DNA of 14,722 bases from Oscillospiraceae bacterium UBA1230 (GCA_002309395.1 DBWU01000071.1:773-15494); one strand, 5' to 3'. Positions 1 through 5,667 are shown, numbered from the stretch's first letter. The notes: a model not told the origin generated them from the letters alone. Made by a program: numbers and translations.

Positions 1-47
1 CCCAGATTGCCGATGGGCGTCGCCACCAGATACAGTATGCCAGCCAC
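1..47 (-). CDS. rsmI: 16S rRNA (cytidine-2'-O-)-methyltransferase RsmI, N-terminal fragment
   Basis: Only the first 15 codons are inside the window; the gene continues past the left edge. Read from a GTG start at 47, the minus strand gives V(M)AGILYLVATPIGNLG, the very characteristic beginning of RsmI, the enzyme that 2'-O-methylates C1402 of 16S rRNA with SAM. LYLVATPIGNL is the conserved N-terminal strand and SAM-site loop of this family. The start is supported by an AGGAGGG ribosome site that lies inside the last codons of the upstream methyltransferase gene, whose TAA ends one base before the GTG, so the two are probably translationally coupled. The same yabB-rsmI order occurs in Bacillus and many Clostridia, which strengthens the call despite the short fragment. 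Confidence 0.85.
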   Translation of the reverse strand, partial: MAGILYLVATPIGNL

Positions 48-48
48 G

Positions 49-780
49 TTATCCCTCCTGCCTCGCGCGGAAATAGATCCGCGCGTATTCTTCTGTGTCC
101 CGTCCCTCTCCGTCCTGCAAATAAAGCGGCGTTTCCAGCGTCAATCCGGCGCCGCCGTCCTTGCGGCATTCCAGCAGAAACAGGGAGGGCGGCAAACCGG
201 GGCGAAACTGTACCGTACGCATGCGTTTCGGCTCCAGATGAAACCGGGAGGCGAGCGCAAACACTTCCGCCATGCGTTCCGGACGCATCACCAGCGAAAA
301 GCGCCCGCCGCTCCGAAGCAGCCACGCCGCGGCGCGAAACACGTCCTCCAGCGTGCAGGACACCTCCGAGCGCGCCGTTTGCCGCGCCGCCTTGGGCGAG
401 ATTGCGCCGCGCCCTTCGGCGAAGTAGGGCGGATTGGCGACCACCGCGTCAAAAGCGCCGGCGGCGGAGAAACGTTCGGGCTGGCGCAGATCGAACGGCA
501 CGGGGATCAGCCGATCCTCCCAGCCGTTGCAAGCGGCGGCGTGCCGGATCGCCTGACAGCCGGCGTCCTGATACTCCACGGCGGAGACCGTCAGATCCGG
601 CTGACGCGCCAGAAGCAGCACGCCCAAAAGACCCGTACCGGCGCCCAGATCGCAGATCCGTTCGCCCCGCTTCGTTCTGGTAAAATACCCCAGCAGGAAC
701 GTGTCGGTGGACGGGGGGAACGCGTCGCCGCCGTAGCAGAAGCACGGACCGCCGTCCCACAGCGATTCGGTTCGTTCCAT
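49..780 (-). CDS. yabB: TrmN6/YabB-type tRNA1(Val) adenine-N6 methyltransferase
   Basis: A 243-residue Rossmann-fold SAM-dependent methyltransferase. The SAM-binding motif DLGAGTG is at residues 44-50, and the catalytic NPPY tetrad of N6-adenine methyltransferases is at 116-119. The family (YfiC/TrmN6, YabB) methylates A37 of tRNA1(Val) in E. coli; the target in this organism is inferred. The N-terminal FPPSTDTFLLGYF (21-33) corresponds to the family segment that precedes the SAM motif, and the length fits the usual 240-250. I chose the ATG at 780 because an AAAGGAGG ribosome site precedes it; the 36 extra in-frame codons upstream run into the promoter and terminator region and lack family similarity. 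It overlaps nothing and is followed after one base by rsmI, forming a two-gene RNA-modification operon. Confidence 0.85.
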   Translation of the reverse strand: MERTESLWDGGPCFCYGGDAFPPSTDTFLLGYFTRTKRGERICDLGAGTGLLGVLLLARQPDLTVSAVEYQDAGCQAIRHAAACNGWEDRLIPVPFDLRQPERFSAAGAFDAVVANPPYFAEGRGAISPKAARQTARSEVSCTLEDVFRAAAWLLRSGGRFSLVMRPERMAEVFALASRFHLEPKRMRTVQFRPGLPPSLFLLECRKDGGAGLTLETPLYLQDGEGRDTEEYARIYFRARQEG

Positions 781-804
781 CGCGCCGCCTCCTTTCCGCC
801 GTCT

Positions 805-810
805 ATCGTA
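805..810 (-). promoter_or_regulatory. Probable -10 box of the yabB-rsmI operon
   Basis: On the minus strand this reads TACGAT, preceded by TATGG, which gives a TG-n extended -10. It lies about 25 bases before the yabB start. No good -35 is present (only T-rich sequence about 17 bases upstream), so recognition would rely on the extended -10. The upstream gene ends at a terminator, so a promoter is expected here. Confidence 0.45.
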
Positions 811-851
811 CCATAACCGCATGAAAAAGAAAAGAACTGCTTGTAAACAGA

Positions 852-883
852 AAAAACGCCGAACGGAACCGTCCGGCGTTTTT
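852..883 (-). terminator. Rho-independent terminator after the ferredoxin gene
   Basis: Inverted repeat: the left arm AAAAACGCCG at 852-861 pairs with CGGCGTTTTT at 874-883, with an inner ACG/CGT stem after one A-C mismatch and a short loop. On the minus strand it ends in a run of six T, about 20 bases after the ferredoxin stop codon. The A-run on the other side makes it potentially bidirectional, but no plus-strand gene needs it. Confidence 0.85.
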
Positions 884-903
884 CGCACATACTGCCGCGC
901 AGA

Positions 904-1077
904 TTATTCAGCGGGGCTGATCGCGCCCATGGGGCAGGTGTCGCTGCAGGAACCGCAGTCCAGGCAGACGTTCGCGTCGATCACATAAGTAGCGTCGCCC
1001 TGGGAGATCGCACCCACGGGGCATCCGTCAGCGCAAGAGCCGCAGCTCACGCACGCAGAACCGATCTGATAAGCCAT
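904..1077 (-). CDS. 2[4Fe-4S] bacterial-type ferredoxin
   Basis: A complete 57-residue clostridial-type ferredoxin, a low-potential electron carrier in the cytoplasm of anaerobes. Two cluster motifs CxxCxxCxxxCP are intact: C9, C12, C15, C19 and C38, C41, C44, C48, each last Cys followed by Pro. The two halves (residues 4-25 and 33-54) show the internal pseudo-twofold repeat of this family, including the matching VGAIS and MGAIS segments. I chose the ATG at 1077 because a GGAGGT ribosome site lies just upstream and a good promoter sits before that; the longer reading frame upstream overlaps the promoter. It is monocistronic, between its own promoter and terminator. The redox partner (hydrogenase, pyruvate:ferredoxin oxidoreductase or other) cannot be told from this window. 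Confidence 0.95.
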   Translation of the reverse strand: MAYQIGSACVSCGSCADGCPVGAISQGDATYVIDANVCLDCGSCSDTCPMGAISPAE

Positions 1078-1106
1078 CGTAGCACCTCCAATTAGATTCT
1101 GTCTGT

Positions 1107-1134
1107 ATTGTAGCACGGTTTTGGAAAAAAGCAA
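1107..1134 (-). promoter_or_regulatory. Sigma-A promoter of the ferredoxin gene
   Basis: Minus strand: -35 TTGCTT (1134-1129), a 16-base spacer, -10 TACAAT (1112-1107). The -10 is about 30 bases from the ATG, leaving a short leader containing the ribosome site. Confidence 0.7.
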
Positions 1135-1198
1135 GAGCTTTACAAGAAAAAAGTTGCCCGGCGCGGCGATCCGCCGCCCCGCGGAAGGGAGAGGAAAC

Positions 1199-1242
1199 AA
1201 CGGGGATCGGTACAGACCGTTTCTCTGTATCGATCCCCTGTT
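1199..1242 (-). terminator. Long hairpin downstream of the XRE gene, probable terminator
   Basis: An imperfect inverted repeat of about 17-18 pairs: the left arm contains GGGGATCG and TACAGA, the right arm TCTGTA and CGATCCCC, with one G-T pair, one bulged base and a 7-base loop at 1217-1223. It starts 16 bases after the XRE stop codon on the minus strand. The T-tract that follows on that strand is weak (GTTTCCTCT), so it may terminate inefficiently or mainly stabilise the transcript end. Confidence 0.5.
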
Positions 1243-1257
1243 ATCGTCCTATGGCTT

Positions 1258-1464
1258 TCAGACGTCGCTGTCCGCTTTGTATTCCATAATATCGCAAACG
1301 TCACAATGAAGAATCGCGCACAGCATATCGACGGTATGGGTGGAAATATGTCTGCCCCGCCGCATGGCGTGGTAATTTGACATAGGAAACCCCATTTTGC
1401 CCAACCGGTACGATGTAAGACCTTTTTCTTTCATCGTCCGAAACAGCGGCGCATAGCTGATCAT
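1258..1464 (-). CDS. Small XRE/Cro-CI family helix-turn-helix regulator
   Basis: A 68-residue single-domain DNA-binding protein. It begins MISYAPLFRTMKEKGLTSYR and shows the five-helix Cro/CI fold: helix 2 around TSYRLGKMG (17-25), recognition helix around MSNYHAMRRGR (28-38), then STHTVDMLCAILHCDVCDIMEY, the usual closing helices. This matches the small phage/ICE-type HTH_26 group common in gut Firmicutes. A GTG three codons upstream (1473) is possible, but the AAGGGG ribosome site is correctly spaced only for the ATG at 1464. It is divergent from the SLOG gene with 92 bases between starts, so it may control its own and that promoter; this is inference from arrangement. Cys residues late in the protein (near 51, 55 and 58 of the closing helices) could be redox-responsive, but that is speculation. 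Confidence 0.85.
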   Translation of the reverse strand: MISYAPLFRTMKEKGLTSYRLGKMGFPMSNYHAMRRGRHISTHTVDMLCAILHCDVCDIMEYKADSDV

Positions 1465-1488
1465 ATTCCTCACCCCTTAACTGCTTTC

Positions 1489-1494
1489 AGTATA
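1489..1494 (-). promoter_or_regulatory. Probable -10 box for the XRE gene
   Basis: Minus strand reads TATACT, 25 bases before the chosen ATG. A poor -35 (TGTTCA, three of six matches) lies 17 bases upstream and overlaps the -35 of the divergent SLOG promoter, so the two polymerases would compete. Confidence 0.45.
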
Positions 1495-1510
1495 GTTTTG
1501 GGGTGCGGTA

Positions 1511-1539
1511 TTGAACATATACGATAATTCACATATAAT
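1511..1539 (+). promoter_or_regulatory. Sigma-A promoter of the SLOG gene, with direct repeats
   Basis: -35 TTGAAC at 1511-1516, exactly 17 bases, -10 TATAAT at 1534-1539. A 7-base direct repeat ACATATA occurs at 1515-1521 and 1531-1537, start-to-start 16 bases, overlapping both promoter boxes; it is a candidate binding site for the divergent XRE protein. The start codon is only 17 bases after the -10, so the transcript leader would be about 10-12 bases and the G-rich ribosome site would sit at or straddle the transcript 5' end. Confidence 0.65.
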
Positions 1540-1556
1540 AATGGGGGGTGACGAAC

Positions 1557-2075
1557 ATGAAAGATCTTCGGCAAAAGACTTGCTGTTTTTCGGGACATAG
1601 GATGATCCCCGAACAACAAAGGGCGTATATAGAAAAACGCACGAAACGGTATATAAGGCAACTGTATAAAACGGGGGTCCGTTATTTTGGCGTTGGAGGA
1701 GCCATCGGATACGATACATTGGCGGCAGAATGTTTATTTGAGCTTCGCAAAAAGGATTTGCCGGATATGAAGATTGTTTTGGTATATCCCTTCGAGGGAT
1801 TTACCGATCGGTGGACAAGTGAGCAAAAAGCACAGTTTTCAAATCTGCTGCCGCGATATGATAAAACGGTTTGTGTGTCAAAGACGAGAAACAAAAGCGC
1901 ATATCTGGAAAGGAACAGGCGATTGGCAGACGGATCGGCATACTGTATTGTATATTGTACAAAACAGACGGGAGGAACGGCGTACACCGTTCAATATGCC
2001 GAATCATGCGGCGTTACCGTGTATAATATTACACAGAATACGGGCGCATGGCAAGAAAGAAATTGCCGTTACTGA
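1557..2075 (+). CDS. SLOG-superfamily protein, YpsA/DUF1273 type
   Basis: A 172-residue single-domain protein of the SLOG (SMF/DprA-LOG) Rossmannoid superfamily, closest by eye to YpsA/DUF1273. Seen motifs: CFSGHR at 10-15, the glycine-rich GVGGAIGYDTLAAE at 45-58, YLERNRRLADGS at 116-127 and GGTAYTVQYA at 139-148. These form the expected nucleotide- or NAD-like ligand pocket. Family members are proposed to sense nucleotide-derived ligands; Bacillus and Staphylococcus YpsA/GpsB work links some to cell division, and others ride on mobile elements. The exact role here is unknown. An in-frame GTG at 1548 would overlap the ribosome site, so the ATG at 1557 after GGGGGGTG is preferred. Base composition is distinct: 25 of 60 bases are G/C in 1741-1800, against 42 of 60 in 4081-4140 of clpC, which suggests lateral acquisition. 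Confidence 0.85.
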   Translation: MKDLRQKTCCFSGHRMIPEQQRAYIEKRTKRYIRQLYKTGVRYFGVGGAIGYDTLAAECLFELRKKDLPDMKIVLVYPFEGFTDRWTSEQKAQFSNLLPRYDKTVCVSKTRNKSAYLERNRRLADGSAYCIVYCTKQTGGTAYTVQYAESCGVTVYNITQNTGAWQERNCRY

Positions 2076-2084
2076 CCTTACCGG

Positions 2085-2132
2085 CGGCACCTCTGTTTCG
2101 GGGGGCATCCTCGACGCCCCCGAAGCGTGCCG
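2085..2132 (+). terminator. GC-rich two-tier hairpin after the SLOG gene
   Basis: Outer stem CGGCAC (2085-2090) pairs with GTGCCG (2127-2132). Inner stem TTCGGGGG (2097-2104) pairs with CCCCCGAA (2117-2124), separated by an internal loop. It begins 10 bases after the SLOG stop codon, where a terminator is expected, but no T-tract follows on either strand. It could be a processed 3' end or a factor-dependent stop rather than a classic intrinsic terminator. Confidence 0.4.
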
Positions 2133-2171
2133 ATCGCAAACCCAATTTCGTTCACAAATTGTTTACAGAAA

Positions 2172-2188
2172 GGTCAAAGAAAGTCAAA
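2172..2188 (+). promoter_or_regulatory. CtsR operator 1
   Basis: GGTCAAAGAAAGTCAAA: two heptads (GGTCAAA and AGTCAAA) separated by three bases, matching the CtsR consensus RGTCAAANANRGTCAAA except for no deviations I can see. It lies just upstream of the -35 box of the ctsR promoter. Confidence 0.92.
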
Positions 2189-2197
2189 AATAACCCC

Positions 2198-2226
2198 TTG
2201 ACAAACGAAAACGCCCGGCATACAAT
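2198..2226 (+). promoter_or_regulatory. Sigma-A promoter of the ctsR-mcsA-clpC operon
   Basis: -35 TTGACA at 2198-2203 (perfect consensus), 17-base spacer, -10 TACAAT at 2221-2226 (five of six). It is bracketed by the two CtsR operators, so bound CtsR would block polymerase. Predicted start near 2233 leaves a leader of about 59 bases to the ctsR ATG. Confidence 0.92.
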
Positions 2227-2235
2227 GTAGACAAA

Positions 2236-2258
2236 GATCAAAGAAAGTCAAAGTCAAA
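2236..2258 (+). promoter_or_regulatory. CtsR operator 2 with an extra overlapping half-site
   Basis: GATCAAA (2236-2242), GAA, AGTCAAA (2246-2252) form the second CtsR box, with one departure from RGTCAAA (A for G at position 2). A further AGTCAAA at 2252-2258 overlaps the last base, at 6-base period rather than the normal 10. An inverted TTTGAC half-site at 2268-2273 follows. The box covers the predicted transcription start. Confidence 0.88.
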
Positions 2259-2291
2259 AGCGCGGGCTTTGACGCAGGGAGGAAGGCAAGC

Positions 2292-2741
2292 ATGGGTATT
2301 ACAGATCTGATCGCGGGATTCATTCAGGCGGAGCTGGACGAGGCGGGCGGCGCGCTGGAATTACAGCGCAGTGATCTGGCACAGCGGTTCGGCTGCGTGC
2401 CCAGCCAGATCAATTACGTGATGTCTACCCGGTTTTCCCCGGAGCACGGATACATCGTGGAGAGCCGCCGGGGCGGAAACGGATACATCCGCATCACCCG
2501 GGTGCGGGTGGATCGGCAGACGCTGTTGATGCACGTGATCAACACGCTGGGCGACGAGCTGGATCTGGGGAGCGCCAAGGCCATTGTGAGCAATCTGGCG
2601 TCCTCCGGCGCCATCGGTGCCGAGAGCGCGCAGGCGATCCTGAGCGCCGTCAGTGAAAACGCGCTGCGTTCCGTACCGCGGCAGTATCGCGGTACCTTGC
2701 GCGCCGACCTTGTCAAGCAAATTTTGATCCATTTGGTTTGA
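2292..2741 (+). CDS. ctsR: Transcriptional repressor CtsR
   Basis: A 149-residue repressor of class III heat-shock genes; a dimer binds RGTCAAA direct repeats and is released on heat or protein stress. The N-terminal winged helix-turn-helix spans about 25-68: recognition helix around CVPSQINYVMSTRF (35-48), then the wing VESRRGGNGYIRI (56-68). Residues 72-149 form the helical four-helix dimerisation domain. In the wing tip, usually RGGGGY and implicated as the heat-sensing loop in Bacillus, the third Gly is Asn (N63). Length fits the family (about 150). The ATG at 2292 follows a GGGAGGAAGG ribosome site. The gene heads the operon and its promoter carries two CtsR boxes, so autoregulation is nearly certain. 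Confidence 0.97.
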   Translation: MGITDLIAGFIQAELDEAGGALELQRSDLAQRFGCVPSQINYVMSTRFSPEHGYIVESRRGGNGYIRITRVRVDRQTLLMHVINTLGDELDLGSAKAIVSNLASSGAIGAESAQAILSAVSENALRSVPRQYRGTLRADLVKQILIHLV

Positions 2742-2765
2742 GGAAGGAAAAAGGAGGAAACAATC

Positions 2766-3206
2766 ATGAAATGTCAACACTGCGGAAAAAACGAAGCGAC
2801 CTTTTACTATAAGAGCAACGTGAACGGACGCGTCACCGAGCGGCATCTGTGTGCCGATTGCGCCAGAGAGATGGGATACACGGACAGCCTGCGGCCCGCC
2901 TCGCTGTTTGACGACGAGTTTTTCACCCGGCCGTTCCGGCTCTTTGAGCCGCTGTTCGGAGGGTTGGGCGCCAGAATGCTCACGGAATTCCCGGCGCCTG
3001 CCGAGGAGAGCGAAGGGACCGCTGCCACGGCGGTAGCGTCGCCGGAGCGGCGAAACGACGAGCTGATAGACGGTGCGGAACGGGAGGCGCTTCAGCGTCA
3101 ACGCGAGCGCAACGCATTGCAGGCGCGTCTGCGCGCCGCCATTGAAAGCGAAGACTTTGAGGAAGCGGCACGGCTTCGGGACGAACTGAAGAAGCTGCCG
3201 CAATAA
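2766..3206 (+). CDS. McsA-like protein with one zinc-finger pair and a UVR motif
   Basis: A 146-residue protein in the mcsA position. N-terminal CQHC (C3, C6) and CADC (C29, C32) make one four-Cys zinc site. A low-complexity linker (about 75-105) leads to a C-terminal UVR motif (about 115-145, ALQARLRAAIESEDFEEAARLRDEL), the helical hairpin also found in UvrB, UvrC, McsA and ClpC. B. subtilis McsA is about 185 residues and has a second pair of CXXC motifs in the middle; these are missing here. McsA normally activates the arginine kinase McsB, but no mcsB follows. The likely role is therefore a ClpC/CtsR-related adaptor or regulator rather than a kinase activator (inference). The ribosome site AGGAGGAAA precedes the ATG; it sits 24 bases after ctsR and 13 before clpC, in one operon. 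Confidence 0.85.
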   Translation: MKCQHCGKNEATFYYKSNVNGRVTERHLCADCAREMGYTDSLRPASLFDDEFFTRPFRLFEPLFGGLGARMLTEFPAPAEESEGTAATAVASPERRNDELIDGAEREALQRQRERNALQARLRAAIESEDFEEAARLRDELKKLPQ

Positions 3207-3219
3207 AGGAGGGTTTACC

Positions 3220-5667
3220 ATGAAAGAGAATACGTTTACCCCCAGAGCGGAGGAGGCTCTGCGCCTTGCCCAGGAAGCGGCGGAGGAAATGGGCCACGGT
3301 TACGTGGGCACGGAACATCTGCTGTTGGGGCTGGTGCGTGAGGAAGAAGGTCTTGCCCACCGGGTGCTGTCCGAGTTCGGCATTACCGATGAAATGGTCT
3401 GCGGCATTTTGCGCCGCAGCGTCGGCAGCGGCTTAAGCGGCACCGCGCCCAGTCAGGGTCTGACGCCCCGTGCCAAGGGCGCCGTGGAGCTGGCGGTGAG
3501 CGAATCGGTACGCGGCGGCGGCGGTTACGTGGGCACGGAACATCTGCTGATGGGCCTTTTACGGGAAGGCAACAACATGGCGCTTCGCATCCTCTACACC
3601 GTAGGTGCCGACCCCCGTAAGATGTACGCCGAGCTGACCAAGAAGATCAGCCAGGCACCTCACGCCGCCGTGGGCGGCTCGTCCACCGAGGGCAAGGAGG
3701 ACAAAAAGGGCAAGGCGCTGGCGGAATTCACCCGCGACCTTACCGAGGCGGCGCGCAGCGGCAAGCTGGACCCGGTGATCGGCAGGGAGCAGGAGATCCA
3801 GCGCGTGATCCAGATCCTCTCCCGGCGCACCAAGAATAACCCGGTGCTCATCGGCGAGCCCGGCGTGGGCAAGACTGCCATTGCTGAAGGACTCGCCCAG
3901 AAGATCGTTTCGGCGGAGGTGCCGGAGGAACTGCTGGATAAAAAGATCCTCTCGCTGGATTTGAGCGGCATGGTCGCCGGCACGAAATACCGGGGCGATT
4001 TTGAAGAGCGGATCAAGAACACCCTCAAAGAGGTGAAAAAAGACGGCAACGTCATCCTGTTCATCGACGAACTGCACACCATCGTCGGCGCCGGCGCCGC
4101 CGAAGGCGCGGTAGACGCCGCCAATATTCTCAAACCGGCGCTCAGCCGGGGCGAGATCCGCGTGGTAGGCGCCACCACCCTCAACGAATACCGCAAGCAT
4201 ATCGAAAAGGACGCGGCGCTGGAGCGCCGGTTCCAGCCGGTAACGGTGGGTGAGCCGGACGTGGAATCCAGTATTGCGATCCTGCGCGGTCTGCGTGATA
4301 AGTACGAGGCGCATCATAAGCTGACCATCACCGACGAGGCGATCGAGGAGGCGGTGCGTCTGTCACAGCGGTACATCAACGACCGGTATCTGCCCGACAA
4401 AGCCATCGACCTGATGGACGAGGCGGCGTCCAAGGTGCGTATGGCGGCGGAGGAAACGTCGCCGGAGCTGAAGGCGCTGGAGGAGAAGATCAACGCGCTC
4501 CACAAGGAGAAGTCGGAAGCCATCACCGCCCAGGACTACGAAAAGGCCGCCCAGCTCCGGGACATTGAGAAGGACTACACCGAACAGCTTGACATCGAGC
4601 GCGACAAATGGCGCAAGGCGCGCCAGCAAAGCCGCGGCACCGTCACCGGCGAGGACATCGCCGCCGTGGTGTCCGGCTGGACGGGCGTTCCCGTGACCCG
4701 GCTGACCGAGAGCGAGAGCCAGCGGCTCTTGACACTGGAGGATACGCTTCACGCCCGTGTGGTGGGGCAGGACGAGGCGGTCACCGCCGTGGCGAAAGCC
4801 ATCCGCCGCGGCAGAGTAGGTTTGAAGGACCCCAAGCGTCCCATCGGCAGTTTCCTGTTCCTCGGTCCCACCGGCGTGGGCAAGACGGAGCTGTGCAAAA
4901 CGCTGGCGGAGGCGATGTTCGGCGATGAAAACGCCATGATCCGCATCGATATGTCGGAGTACATGGAAAAGCACACCGTATCCCGTCTGGTGGGTTCGCC
5001 TCCGGGCTATGTGGGTTACGACGAGGGCGGTCAGCTCACGGAGAAGGTGCGCCGCAAGCCGTACAGCGTGGTGCTGTTCGACGAGATCGAAAAGGCCCAT
5101 GAGGACGTGTGGAACATTCTCTTGCAGATCCTGGAGGACGGCATCGTTACCGATTCCCAGGGCAGACGGGTGGACTTTAAAAACACGGTGATCGTCATGA
5201 CCTCCAACGTGGGCGCCAAGAACATCACCGCCGCGGAAACGGCGCGGCTGGGCTTCGACGGCGGCGACCGTGACAGCGACGAGGCGGCGCGGTTCGACCG
5301 GATCCGGGAAGCGGTCATGGCGGAGCTCAAGCGCACCTTCAAGCCGGAGTTTTTGAACCGGATCGATGAGACCATCGTGTTCCGCCAGCTCACGGAGGCG
5401 GACATCGTGAAGATCGCCCGGCGTATGCTGGAGGTCACCGCACGCCGCATGGCGGAGCAGGGCATCACACTTGAAGCGGAGGACGAGGCGGTCACGGCGC
5501 TTGCCAAGGGCGGCTTCGATCCCCAGTACGGCGCCCGGCCCCTGCGCCGCGCCATCCAGAGCAAGGTGGAGGACGCGGTCGCCGAGCAGATGCTGGAGGG
5601 CAAGCTCCTCTCCGGCGACACCGCCCACGTGCGTCTGCAAGACGGCAAGGTGGTCATCGAAAAGTAA
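3220..5667 (+). CDS. clpC: ClpC, AAA+ unfoldase of the ClpCP protease
   Basis: An 815-residue Hsp100 class I unfoldase; it unfolds substrates using ATP and feeds them to ClpP. Domains in order: two Clp_N repeats (about 1-70 and 78-145, both with YVGTEHLL), AAA+ module 1 with Walker A GEPGVGKT (212-219) and Walker B VILFIDELH (278-286), middle coiled-coil domain with a UVR motif (about 415-470), AAA+ module 2 with Walker A GPTGVGKT (549-556) and Walker B VVLFDEIEKAH (617-627), and sensor 2 GARPLRR (771-777). LGF at 677-679 is in the position of the ClpP-binding loop, so it should dock to ClpP. Length is typical. The ATG follows AAAGGAGGG. It is the last gene of the CtsR-controlled operon and should be heat-inducible. 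No clpP is in the window. Confidence 0.98.
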   Translation: MKENTFTPRAEEALRLAQEAAEEMGHGYVGTEHLLLGLVREEEGLAHRVLSEFGITDEMVCGILRRSVGSGLSGTAPSQGLTPRAKGAVELAVSESVRGGGGYVGTEHLLMGLLREGNNMALRILYTVGADPRKMYAELTKKISQAPHAAVGGSSTEGKEDKKGKALAEFTRDLTEAARSGKLDPVIGREQEIQRVIQILSRRTKNNPVLIGEPGVGKTAIAEGLAQKIVSAEVPEELLDKKILSLDLSGMVAGTKYRGDFEERIKNTLKEVKKDGNVILFIDELHTIVGAGAAEGAVDAANILKPALSRGEIRVVGATTLNEYRKHIEKDAALERRFQPVTVGEPDVESSIAILRGLRDKYEAHHKLTITDEAIEEAVRLSQRYINDRYLPDKAIDLMDEAASKVRMAAEETSPELKALEEKINALHKEKSEAITAQDYEKAAQLRDIEKDYTEQLDIERDKWRKARQQSRGTVTGEDIAAVVSGWTGVPVTRLTESESQRLLTLEDTLHARVVGQDEAVTAVAKAIRRGRVGLKDPKRPIGSFLFLGPTGVGKTELCKTLAEAMFGDENAMIRIDMSEYMEKHTVSRLVGSPPGYVGYDEGGQLTEKVRRKPYSVVLFDEIEKAHEDVWNILLQILEDGIVTDSQGRRVDFKNTVIVMTSNVGAKNITAAETARLGFDGGDRDSDEAARFDRIREAVMAELKRTFKPEFLNRIDETIVFRQLTEADIVKIARRMLEVTARRMAEQGITLEAEDEAVTALAKGGFDPQYGARPLRRAIQSKVEDAVAEQMLEGKLLSGDTAHVRLQDGKVVIEK

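Noticed and set aside
7..816. Long plus-strand open frame of about 269 codons
   Set aside because: It is antisense to the clear yabB gene (DLGAGTG, NPPY). Its protein is Arg/Gly/Pro-rich with no motif, as expected for a shadow in GC-rich DNA.
1163..1177. GCGGCG/CGCCGC mini-hairpin upstream of the ferredoxin promoter
   Set aside because: Stem is short, T-run lies about 10 bases away, and a better hairpin exists at 1199-1242 for the same job.
1465..1473. GTG start nine bases upstream of the XRE ATG
   Set aside because: The AAGGGG ribosome site is adjacent to this GTG, too close to use, but well spaced from the ATG at 1464.
1548..1556. GTG start nine bases upstream of the SLOG ATG
   Set aside because: It overlaps the G-rich ribosome site and the predicted transcription start, so the ATG at 1557 is a better start.
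2143..2161. CAATTT/AAATTG inverted repeat upstream of CtsR operator 1
   Set aside because: Six-base AT-rich arms around a 7-base spacer can arise by chance; no link to a known regulator is visible.
2048..2230. 60-codon plus-strand frame before ctsR
   Set aside because: It overlaps the SLOG end, the hairpin, CtsR operator 1 and the promoter; no ribosome site or family similarity.
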